Below, in pieces: positions 55,190-64,000 of a stretch of 64,000 nt of DNA (positions are counted from its first letter, which is position 1; every line of letters begins with the position of its first letter). The notes beneath the pieces are model-generated. The model had not been told where the DNA came from. It saw only the letters and a list, made by a program, of their open reading frames with translations, and did not search any database. The stretch is from Saccharina japonica (taxonomy: Eukaryota; Sar; Phaeophyceae; Laminariales; Laminariaceae). Both the position numbers and the translations under genes were made by a program. The DNA is taken from positions 200,117-264,116 of the forward strand of contig MEHQ01002765.1 in NCBI GenBank assembly GCA_008828725.1, read 5' to 3'.

Positions 55190-56304
55190 GCGAGGGCTAT
55201 AGTTGTGTGATTGTACCCTACGGGTATGATGCACCACCGCTATATTTTGTGTGTCTTGCTGTTGGAATCACGGGGGGGGGGTTGTGATGCCATGATTCTA
55301 CAAAGCGCACTGCTGTGTGGAACCAGTTTGTGATGGACTGACTATGCAGCAAGCAGCAGTATATGATAATTTATGACTGTTTGATTCAACAGCAGCAGTG
55401 CATGAATTGTTAGACTGCTGTGTACTGGTATACCGTATTATATGTATACGTGGATGCATGATACCCGTACTGTTGTGTGTTGCTTGAAGCATAACAGGGG
55501 GTGGATTGCCAGCTTGATTCTCAAATACATGATATTTAATGTGTTGGGAAATTAGTGCTGGTTCTGGCTTGATTTTACAGCAGTGCATGATATTGATGTG
55601 TGAAAACCAGTGCTGATGCGTTGTAATGGTACCAGGTACAAGTTATTTTGTCGTAATATATTTTCGGATGGAAGGATGTGTTGGAGAATTACTGCTGACT
55701 TTGGCTTGATTCTGCAAAGCCTGATATTAATGTGCTGGAAAATCACTTGATTTTACAGCGCCTTTTATACAATGTGGGAGAAATACTGCTATATTTGCTC
55801 CAATGCATGATCAATGTGTTGAAGAATTACTGCTGATTTAAGCTTGATTCTACAGCAGTACCTGGTACATGATATTGATGTGTGAAAATCAAACGCTGAT
55901 TTCCTCACCAGGCCCTTGCACACGGAATATTTTTGTCACTAATGTTGTACTGGGAAGAATCACGAGGGGTGGTTTGACGGCATGATTCTACCCACAGACA
56001 TAGTGCATAATGATGTGTTTCGTTATCTAACGATTTGACTTTGTTCCTGGCGCTGAAAGCAACCACCCGATGCACCCTTTGCTCAACGAGTCAAAATGCA
56101 CCCTAACCCTGCGGATTTAAGAGATGTAGTCCATGCCGCGGTGACGTTGAGCCGCGGCGGAAGACAAGCGTCGAGTCCGTGGGGTAGGGAGCAGGAGACG
56201 GGGCTTGAGCGCTTTGAGTTGGGGTCGCTTTGTAGCAATGGCCTACAGTGGATTAAATGTATATGGATCGTTTTGTTTCAGTAGGAATAGCCGAGCCGAA
56301 ATAT

Positions 56305-57266
56305 TTATGACGCTTGGATTGTATAATGTTTGCATTGGATACACGAGTATAGTGAGATGTACCTGGTATAATGGTATCTGATATTTGACATTCTGAATTG
56401 CGTACTACGACCTCTGAAGTACGATGTCAGAATACTATAAAATAACAGCATCAACAGCTGTAAATTGTCACCTATCCTGTTATGGCAGTCCATTATCATG
56501 ACCTTGGGTATAATTGAAAGACGATGCTTCACCTGGTATATCGAGGACCTAAATGCTTGTTTTATTAGGAGGATAGTTGAACTATAACGCTGGACCGAGC
56601 AGTCTTGTACGTGTGAGTGCACGCACACAACCACAACGACGTTCTGTTTGTTTCGTTGTCTGCGGCGCTTATTTGATACAGATCGCTGATGTTTCTGGTT
56701 TGTGGGTTTGGACTGGAGTTTGGTGTTAATTTTATGGCTGAGGGAGTTTGGAGTCACACTGATATCGCAGCATTTTACTGTCAACCATGGGATGAATGTT
56801 TTGTCGTCTACCGAGCAGGGGGGAGATAGTAGCTATACTCGGTAACACGACGAAGACTTTCCATCGCAGATAGTGGAGTCGGGTTATATCATACGTGCAT
56901 GCGGACTATGCACGCAAGGCTACTGACCGGAGGTCTGCCTCTGGTGGAGCAGTTATGCGCGCTGGTGTCTGTATATGGTTTGATTATAGGACGTAGATGT
57001 CTGGAGCATGTGTCTAACGGGTAGTTTGAGACTAACACGTACGGTCGGCAGAGCAGCATGCGGACTTTATCATCAAACCGTTGCATGCTGAGACGTTTCG
57101 CTTGACCGTGACTCTGTGCTGAACTTGTTGTGATTTCATCCACTGGTTCGTTTGTTTGTTTTTGTTTTTCCGGGGGTTTTGGGGCATTCGGTTTTGGGGG
57201 ATAATAGTAAGACTTTTCGATGTGCATGGGATGTTTTTGGAAAGAACTTGAAGAATGAACGTGCAA
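56305..57266 (-). other. Antisense ORFs in E2, counterparts of those in E1
   Basis: Frames 56889-57266 (QSHGQAKRLSMQRFDDKVRM) and 56305-56784 (NQKHQRSVSNKRRRQRNKQN) run opposite to gag and align with E1. Because E1 and E2 differ at many codons, retained openness in both is notable but not proof of translation. Confidence 0.35.
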
Positions 57267-57759
57267 CTTCAGGAGTTCTTAAGGAAATGGAAGAAAGTGT
57301 TGGGAGGTACCCATACGTTGAATAAGGTTAATACGCCAGTATAGTATGCCGATGGTCTTGATGAATCGTGCCGTACGCTCTGGCTATTGGTTAACTGCGC
57401 ACAACGTACAGGGGAACCAATTACTGATACCTATAGTACTTTTGGATTCAGATTCGGATTGTTGTCTTCTTATATACTTCCGAGGGGAGTGTCAAGCAGG
57501 GGGGCTGCTATGATTTGATTTGAGGTGTTCTACATCAGAGATGTTCTGCTGTTGTGCTCTTATAGAGTACACAACAGGGGGGCCGATGTTATCGGGCGGT
57601 ACCGTATTTATGTGAAGACGGTGTTATTGATTGTGTTTGAAGATTTTACCAGCATACTCACGTTTGTTGGTTTTTCCCCTTCCTGTAATTACTGTCTCGC
57701 TACTCGTATACTTTAGGAGATATATACTGGAATCAAGATTGAGAGATTTGGTATCGGGA

Positions 57760-57863
57760 TTGCCGTTTTACCTTGGCAACAGTGAAGGATGGAATTTGGG
57801 GTTGCCGTTTTACCTTGGCAGTGATTTATTATGGAATTTGGGACTTGCCGTTTTACCTGGCAA
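57760..57863 (+). repeat. Triple hairpin motif beside the E2 3' LTR
   Basis: TTGCCGTTTTACCTTGGCAA at 57760-57779, TTGCCGTTTTACCTTGGCA at 57802-57820 and TTGCCGTTTTACCTGGCAA at 57845-57863. The spacing is about 42 bp, 50 to 155 bp before the 3' LTR. Confidence 0.75.
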
Positions 57864-58363
57864 TTGTTGATAAGTTATTCGGGACCTATCGTATCGCGCA
57901 CCGAAAAGGGGGGCTATTCGTGGTATGTGGTTTCTCGATACTGATTTCCCGTATGTGGCGGTTTCATATATTGTGGGGTTTCATATTATGTATCGGGGCA
58001 TTATTTAGTATGCCTCGTAGGTGGAGAGATGGAGCTGCCCAGAGAGGCAGTCTGCGATACAAAGATGATGAGACCCGGGCTTTGATAGAATGATACTGCT
58101 CGTATATGTGTGAGGGGTGCAGCCGGTGACAAACCTGGTGCGACTTACCTCCTGTGTGTGGTGTTTATGATGGGCCTCTGACAAAACGGTATTGGCTCAC
58201 CTGGTGTGTATTTGGTACGTGGTGATACGAGTGTACATTATCTACTACTCCTCCTTGACGACTCACGGTAGAGGCACGCGGGTACAAAGAACGCGTTTGA
58301 CAGTGGTTATACTAACACAGGCTTTGTGGTTACCTGCTAGACCACCGGGCCGACTGTACAGTA

Positions 58364-58526
58364 TAGGACACCAAATAAAAAACTGAAAATCGTGTCCGGG
58401 CTAGACTTTTTCTTCAAGAGAGGGCAATTTTTACACTGGTTTCAAGATAACGACTCCCGAATTCCCTATTTTCCTCGAAATATCAGCCTGGTTTTCTTGT
58501 TAGCCTGTTTCTTAATAATGAGGAGA
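58364..58526. mobile_element. 163-bp pogo-type MITE (C6)
   Basis: TA flanks (58362-58363 and 58527-58528). The left end TAGGACACCAAATAAAAAAC is diverged, and the right end is CCTGTTTCTTAATAATGAGG. The core keeps GGTTTCAAGATAACGACTCC, in reverse orientation to C4. Confidence 0.7.
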
Positions 58527-58528
58527 TA

Positions 58529-59378
58529 TTGATGCTGAGAAGGGCGAAGCCCTTCGAAGCATCAATAGATGCTCTTCATAATGGTTGGGTATGTGCCCGT
58601 GGGGGTGTACCCCCCTGGTCGCGAACGGACACAAACGGACAAAAAACAGTTCTGAAAGCTGCCGCAGCGTGGCTTTATTTAAAGAATCCTTAATATTGAG
58701 GTTTGTCTGTCTGCTCGTCCCTCGCACTTCGTCTGCACTTCGCACTTCGCACTTCGTTCGCTTTGCTTTTTTTTGGCGCGCGACGCGTACACTGAACCGA
58801 TTCAGACACGCTCGGGACTGATAGAGGCCCGCTATTTGTGCCGACCGTCCTGTGCTATTCGTGTCGAAAGCCGTGCCGAGATCGGAGAGCTAGGCGGTAG
58901 TGACTGCCCTAAACTGTTGCCAGTACCAAATTGTGTCACTGGGATTTCTCGGCAGTAGAGCAAACTAGCAGTAGTATATAGCAACGATGAGGAGACATGT
59001 CAAGCAAGGCAAAACATGCGCTGTCAAGGGTGTAGGGTGGCGTGTTCCACACTAAAAACTAGTTGTTTGGTGACAGTCACGGCATGTCAAGGCTGTCAAG
59101 GGTTGAAACTGAAGACCACATTTCTCGGCAGTAGAGCAACAACGGTGATGATCGGACGAGAAGAGGAAGACCATCATCGCACACAGCACACACACCACCA
59201 TCACCAGCAAACACCACAACGACGACCATCACCACCACCGCCACCACCCCTGCCCCACGAGCCGCAGGAGCACCAGAAGTTGTTGTTGCTCGTAGTGGCT
59301 GGTGGTGGTTGGTGGTGGCTTCGTCCCGTGGTTTGGTGGTGGTTCCTGGTACGCACTCGTTCAGCAGCAGCAGCATTT
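58529..59378. other. No gene recognised; small low-complexity tracts
   Basis: Contains a CGCACTTCG tract (about 58724-58760) and, at 59160-59360, a CACCAN-rich stretch followed by a GGTGGT-rich stretch that could fold back on each other. The word GTCAAG(G) recurs at 58998-59100. No conserved frame. Confidence 0.5.
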
Positions 59379-59412
59379 TGTTTTTTTTGTCCATCCCATT
59401 TCTTATCTGCTG
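59379..59412 (-). repeat. 3'-tail fragment of the SINE-like repeat (H3)
   Basis: Minus strand GATAAGAAATGGGATGGACA with an A run, matching the tail of H1 and H2. Confidence 0.45.
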
Positions 59413-59466
59413 CTGCTGCTGAGAGATGCAGAAAACAAAAAGACAATAAAACACGATTTCTGAAAT

Positions 59467-59960
59467 GATACAGATTTTACGAAATACGAGCAAAAAGACA
59501 ATACAAATAAAAACGAATTCTGAAATGATTCAGATTTCTTAGTTTGCATTTTTCTCTGTACAAGGTTTTTGCGCTGACACGCATCGCTTAACAATAAATG
59601 TTGGTGGGTGGTGTTGGTGATTGTAGGACTACCAGCCCAGGGACCAACCGACCTGATACCTGATAAAGATTTTACAAAATACGAGCAAAAAGATCATACA
59701 ACAAAAACGAATTATGAAATGATTCAGATGTATTTGTTTACTGGTACATTTTTCTCTGTACTCGTACAAGGTTTTTGCGCTGACACGCATCGCTTAATTA
59801 ACAGTAAATGTTGGTGGGTGGTGTTGGTGATTGTGGGACTACCAGCCGAGGGACCAACCGACCAACCCAGTAAATCTCTCACCCACCACGCACACCCATC
59901 AATTACCTGCCGGTCAGTAAAAAAAGGTTTATGTGCTGACCCAAATCGCTTAGAATAAAA
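59467..59960. repeat. Tandem repeat, period about 210 bp (2+ copies)
   Basis: TTTTACGAAATACGAGCAAA, CAAGGTTTTTGCGCTGACAC and GTTGGTGGGTGGTGTTGGTG recur as TTTTACAAAATACGAGCAAA, CAAGGTTTTTGCGCTGACAC and GTTGGTGGGTGGTGTTGGTG. A third, partial copy (GTTTATGTGCTGACCCAAAT) ends near 59960. The next ~150 bp end in a MITE-like right terminus (GGTGTCCTG, 60110). Confidence 0.8.
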
Positions 59961-60349
59961 AACGATCCCATCAATGACAATTAATTGCAGGAACACAGCA
60001 AAAAGAGAAGAGCCGCCAACGCAGTAGCTTAATGCAGTTAGGAGTTTGACCACTTGAAGGCGTCTGTCACGCTCCTCATTCCCACCGTTCTTGTAAAAGT
60101 AGGTGTCCTGTACTGCTGTACTCGTACGTATACGTTTTATACATCTAAATAATGTAGTCTTTACACAGTGAAAAGTTTCGAACGACTCACCCCTGCATAC
60201 GAAAAAAATGTTTACCGTGGTGTGCGGGAATTTTCTAAAATCGGAAAACGACTACGTATTCATACCACGAATAGAGAGGTGACAGGTGCCACGTTTCCTT
60301 CGTTGAGGTTCATATATATATTGGTAGCCGGTCGGCGCCTTAGAGCTCG

Positions 60350-60542
60350 GGGAGTATTCTTGACACGCGCGGGAATGGCGACATATGATCTGCGCGTCCT
60401 GCGTTTGATTTGGCGTCAACCATAGATGTCGTATGTAAAAATATGAGTGTGGCCGCCTTTCGGTCCGCGGGGTATTCTTGACAAGTGCGGGAAACGCCAT
60501 GTTTGATCTCGAGTTCCTGCTTTGGATTTCACGTCAACCATG
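60350..60542. repeat. Diverged tandem duplication, period ~118 bp
   Basis: GGGGAGTATTCTTGACACGC...TTGGCGTCAACCAT (60350-60424) is repeated as GCGGGGTATTCTTGACAAGT...TTCACGTCAACCAT (60468-60542). Confidence 0.75.
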
Positions 60543-60867
60543 GGAATTGTTATTTCAACGATAAAACGATCGACAGCATCCACGAATTACGTGTATACAA
60601 CAGGGACGTCTGTGGAATACCGCATACTACCTGTATTTAAGTGAGAGCGCGCCCGTTTTTTAACTTGTGTTATGCATTGTTTTTAAGGTTAAGAAATGGA
60701 ACCCCGTTAACTGTTAACTTATCTTCTGTACGTGAATTCCGTTTGTAAGTATTGTACACACTTACAGTTTCTTATGCAGGCGTATGATAAAAACTCGCCT
60801 TGTTTTATCATGTGGCACGGAGAACACTAAACGAGAGACCACATACTATTTACAGCAGTGCAAGGGC

Positions 60868-60967
60868 TCAGCATTGGGTGCGGGCATTCGCCGGCTATGG
60901 GTAATGACCCCATAAAAATGTATTTTTTTATAGGTTCATCACCCATAGTTCGTCGGCGCCCATGCTT
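60868..60967. repeat. 100-bp imperfect hairpin
   Basis: CTATGGGTAATGACCC mirrors GGTTCATCACCCATAG, and outer GCATTGGGTGCGGGCATTCG mirrors TTCGTCGGCGCCCATGC. A short foldback repeat or MITE remnant; no target duplication was recognised. Confidence 0.55.
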
Positions 60968-61084
60968 CGTGTAGGGCAGGGAAGGACGTGGAATTGTTCC
61001 ACCCGCCGAAAACATACAAAAAAAACGGAATGACACGAGCTTCACCCGAGATTCATAATTCAAAAGGAAAAAAAAAGGAGACAA

Positions 61085-61203
61085 AGGTTCTCACCAACCA
61101 CAGAACTGACCTTTTTAAGATGAAGAATCGGCACGGACACTGGGGGTGTTGTGTGCGGGATGTCGACGGGTAGAAAGGAATATTTAATGTGAAGAAAACA
61201 CAC
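61085..61203 (-). repeat. Dispersed repeat A, head fragment (A10)
   Basis: Minus-strand head TGTGTGTTTTCTTCACATTA through CCCGTCGACATCCCGCACAC to TCTGTGGTTGGTGAGAACC. Confidence 0.75.
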
Positions 61204-61440
61204 ACACCAACAAAAGCAAGAATAATAGTTGCTACACGCTGGGGTTACATGCGTTGTCTTTAGTAGACACTTCAGGGCATGAACATAACAAAATAACTGC
61301 GGCAGTAGTAGTGTCAGCCGCCGCAAATCCACCCTGCGAGGCAAACTTTGAGAACCTGCTTTGCTCATAAATGTACTTTATTCCCTATGGAAACCCACAC
61401 CATTTGATAATATCCAACGCGATAGCCAGCCACCACACAC

Positions 61441-62477
61441 TAGGGTTGTAACCCGGCTGGGCGAGAACCGGGTACCCGGTGGCAGATACCCGGCCCTGCC
61501 GGGACCGGAACCGGACCGGTCCAAGTCTGTGACCCGCGGGTATCTGTGACCCGGGTACCCGGGTACCAGGGTACCCGGTTCTACGACATACGGAGCCATT
61601 CAAAACGTACGGAGCCCCTGCAAACTTGCTACGCACAGCGCACATGCTCGCAGCTCACCCTCACAGCTCACAGAACACCGAGAATACCCAACACACAACA
61701 CACACGATATTCTAACCAGCCGCTGGCGGCCCTACTATACCATGAGCAACGACATCGAACTAGCATCACAAGAGCCTCGTGCAGCTGCTGCACCGGAGGA
61801 AGCAGCAGCTGCCGTGCCAGCTGGTGCCAAGCACCACAGGGCAGACTCTCACGCTTCCTCTCCATCCTCCTCGGATGAATCTTTTGTTTATATTGAATGG
61901 GAGAGAGGGAGGAGCGAGGTCTGTTCATCTGTTTCGATACGTATGGTGTGGGCGTGTGGGCCAATGTTTCCCTTATCATAAATATACGTTATATTCTCCT
62001 GTGCTGTCTGTCGGTGACAGGATTTGTCGCATGAAATTCGAGCAATCGTACTCGAAGTAGAAGTTTGCTGACGACGAGCGCAATAGGCAACAAGGGTATG
62101 ACAGCAGTATCACAGGTCAGTATCATGTATCATATATCAAACATCACAGAAAACAAAACCCAGCCTAACCTTACGTTCTTTTAACTTTGCCACAAAGTAG
62201 AGATATCCACCCCCCTTGCCTTCTGTTATTTGTCAAGATTCATCGTACAGTACGAGACAAAATCAAGTCTTGCTCTCCCACCTACCTCCTTACCACGTCA
62301 TTTGAGTACCTTTCCGCTTTCAGGCCGGTAAAAGCAAGCGGGGGGGGGTAAATACGGTATGATACCCCGGGTACCCGGGTCCTCCGACCCGCCGGGTACC
62401 CGGTCCGGGGCAGTCTGAATCCCTCAAAACCGGGCCGGGTACCCGGTCCAGAATTCTGAGGCCGGGTTACAACTCTA
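61441..62477. mobile_element. hAT-type element 4 (1,037 bp)
   Basis: A perfect 8-bp duplication CCACACAC lies at 61433-61440 and 62478-62485. The ends TAGGGTTGTAACCCGG and (right, reversed) TAGAGTTGTAACCCGG differ at one base. Subterminal zones (61455-61575 and 62365-62460) are packed with CCCGGGTACC/GGTACCCGG words. The interior includes a possible first exon at 61742. Confidence 0.9.
61742..61918 (+). CDS. Possible first exon inside hAT element 4
   Basis: The ATG at 61742 opens MSNDIELASQEPRAAAAPEE, AAAAVPAGAKHHRADSHASS and PSSSDESFVYIEWERGRSE, followed by a plausible donor (GAG|GTCTGT) at 61919. A possible acceptor (GGTGACAG) precedes a short frame at about 62021. A low-complexity N-terminus like this would suit the start of a deleted transposase gene, but no transposase domain remains. 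Alternatively it is a captured exon. Confidence 0.35.
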
Positions 62478-62774
62478 CCACACACCCACACCAACCCACC
62501 CACACCTAACGCTGCTCCGGTACACACCACAAGCCCACAGCACCAGCAGAAGCAGCTCGCACAGCAGGCGGCGCACGGCCGCACGGCCGGCACCCATAAC
62601 TCTCCGAGGAAACAAGTATTTCGCGAGAAACGTCACACATCAGTAGCACCACATCATCAGGAGCAGAGAGATGTAGTAGAAATATATATAGAAGATAGAG
62701 TAGCAGCGGGAGATATTGAGCCCTCTTTGTGCGAGCGGCTTTGATACGGCAGAACAAGCTAGTTGATCGATCAG

Positions 62775-63760
62775 GTGTGTGTTTGTGTTCTTCACATTAA
62801 GCGTAGTATCTCTGTGTCGTAGTTTTGTGACTACAGAACTGGCACTTTTTGAGGATAATTAATCGGCACGGACACTGGGTGTGCTGGATGTCGACGGGTA
62901 GAAAGGAAGGTTTAATGTGTGTGTTGGGTGTGCTGGATGTCGACGGGTAGAAAGGAAGGTTTAATGTGTGTGTGTTCTGCACATTGAACCTTCCTTTCTA
63001 CCCGTTGGCATCCAGCACACCCAGTGTCCGTGTCGCACATCTTCGCATTAAACCTTCCTTTCTACCCGTCGACATCCAGCACACCCAGCGTCGGTGCCGA
63101 TTCTTCATCCTGGAAAGTATCAGTTCTGTCGTCACAAAACTACGACACATAAATACTACGCTGCAGTGCAGCAAGCAGAGCAGGCAATGCAATGCCATAT
63201 ACAACAGGCAAGACCTACCCTGCTAGCAATCCAGGTTCGTGAAAGAGAAAAAAGAGAAAAAAAGAAGAGAAAAAAGAGGAAAAAAGAAGAGAAAAAGCGA
63301 AAAGGAAAAATGCATATTAAATAAACATAATAAAGCAATTCAACAAACAATCAAACAACCAAACAAAAACAGGACAACAGAAAAAGGAAAATGTCGTGCT
63401 TCTCCCAGAGGAGATGCGACAGAGACAATAAAGTCAAATGGAATGAAACGAAATGAAATGGAATGAAAAACATCACAAACAGAGCAAGACTAAGAACGAC
63501 AGGAAGGGGCAGGTAACCGGAGGACACCATAATAAGCACCTTCCAGGCAGCCGAGGCAGGTTTGTGCCCGTAGTACAGGCAGGTTCAGCCAGCTAGTCGG
63601 TCTGGTACCTTGTTACCCTGTCTGCTGTCTCCTTCTTGCTTTCGTCCGCCGCGGTTTCCCTACGAACCGCCACCCCCCTCTGTCTCTATTCGCTTAAGCG
63701 ACACCCATACAACGGATGCGTGACGCTTCCTCCTCAGTTCCGTTTCGTTTTTGTGCGGAG
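62775..63760 (+). repeat. Dispersed repeat A, complex copy with nested inverted heads (A11)
   Basis: A minus-strand head (62800-62915) and a second minus-strand head (62925-62965) precede two plus-strand heads (62985-63025 and 63048-63100). The plus-strand body and tail then run to 63760. The word CCCGTCGACATCCAGCACAC or its complement therefore occurs four times within 180 bp (once as CCCGTTGGCATCC). Confidence 0.82.
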
Positions 63761-63903
63761 CATTGCCGCCCTGCTCCAGTTATAGATAGAGAACACCCAA
63801 TATCTTTCTGTTCCCACCAGACAAAACCTTGCTTGTACACACACGTAAAATTGGCGTTGGAGTTTATGTTTTTAAATATTCCTATCGAGATTGTTGTAGA
63901 GTA

Positions 63904-64000
63904 CAGGACGCCTAATAAAAAACAGGAAATATGGTCCGGGCTGGAATTCTTATTTGAAGAAGGCGCTTTCTACACCAATGTCGAGATAACGACTTCCGAA
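63904..64000. mobile_element. Pogo-type MITE (C7), cut by the window edge
   Basis: After TA (63902-63903) it starts CAGGACGCCTAATAAAAAAC, then GGAAATATGGTCCGGGCTGG and a core ending ATAACGACTTCCGAA at the last base of the window. Confidence 0.75.

Larger units (their letters stand above)
52624..58317 (+). mobile_element. LTR retrotransposon E2 (5.69 kb), gag-like only
   Basis: A perfect 5-bp duplication CAGGC (52619-52623 and 58318-58322) flanks direct LTRs: 5' LTR 52624-53026 and 3' LTR 57915-58317, both 403 bp. Each ends ...GGTTATACTAACA; the 5' copy starts TGTTCGTGGTA and the 3' copy TATTCGTGGTA. The purine tract GAAAAGGGGGGC precedes the 3' LTR. Collinear with E1 (opposite strand), with many substitutions and a ~1-kb longer interior. 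No pol domains were found. Confidence 0.92.

Overview
The window is eukaryotic nuclear DNA that is almost entirely transposable elements (TEs) and their debris. I found no intact host gene. There are no operons, ribosome binding sites or CRISPR arrays. One splice-consistent intron, poly(A)-tailed retroposons, LTR elements, hAT, Mutator-like and pogo-like elements all point to a eukaryote. The dense CAG/CTG tracts and a recurring 'WYKGDDGLWWLGK' protein block, which I associate from memory with brown-algal repeat loci, suggest a stramenopile, probably a brown alga. That taxonomic call is inference.

Layout. 0-9 kb: low-complexity DNA, a 359-bp tandem duplication, a motif array, and 164-bp MITEs. 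9-24 kb: a Ty3/gypsy element split into a plus-strand integrase tail with 3' LTR (12.0-13.9 kb) and a minus-strand RT-RNase H (15.3-17.0 kb). One inversion with breakpoints near 12008 and 15330 would explain both this split and a broken copy of dispersed repeat 'A'. Two further LTRs flank a SET-domain exon at 22.1-22.4 kb. 25.4-29.1 kb: a 3.7-kb hAT-type element with a perfect 8-bp target-site duplication (TSD), carrying a broken NADAR-like gene. 30.5-40.4 kb: nested inverted and direct duplications, including a palindrome with 1.7-kb arms and a Mutator-like element with about 260-bp terminal inverted repeats (TIRs) and a 9-bp TSD. 39.9-45.9 kb: another hAT element, itself split by a 4.7-kb LTR element (E1). 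46.2-47.0 kb: a third hAT, inserted in a MITE. 48.6-52.3 kb: a complete pogo/Tigger-like transposon with a decayed transposase. 52.6-58.3 kb: a second LTR element (E2) related to E1. 58.3-64 kb: MITEs, tandem repeats, a fourth hAT and more repeat A.

Most notable results. (1) E1 and E2 define an LTR family with gag-like coding but no recognisable pol. Each has TGTT...AACA (or near) LTR ends, a perfect 5-bp TSD, a repeated PFDPGK motif, a hydrophobic segment, and three hairpin motifs next to the 3' LTR. (2) Four hAT-type elements with perfect 8-bp TSDs each carry a different subterminal motif array. (3) The 164-bp MITE family shares its terminal sequence with the pogo-like element and is plausibly derived from it. 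(4) Two conserved cellular domains (SET and NADAR-like) are stranded as fragments inside TEs.

Caveats. All comparisons were made by eye. Single N bases lie at several junctions (12009, 30511, 33899, 33953), so some of the 30-40 kb duplication and the 12/15 kb inversion could be assembly artefacts.
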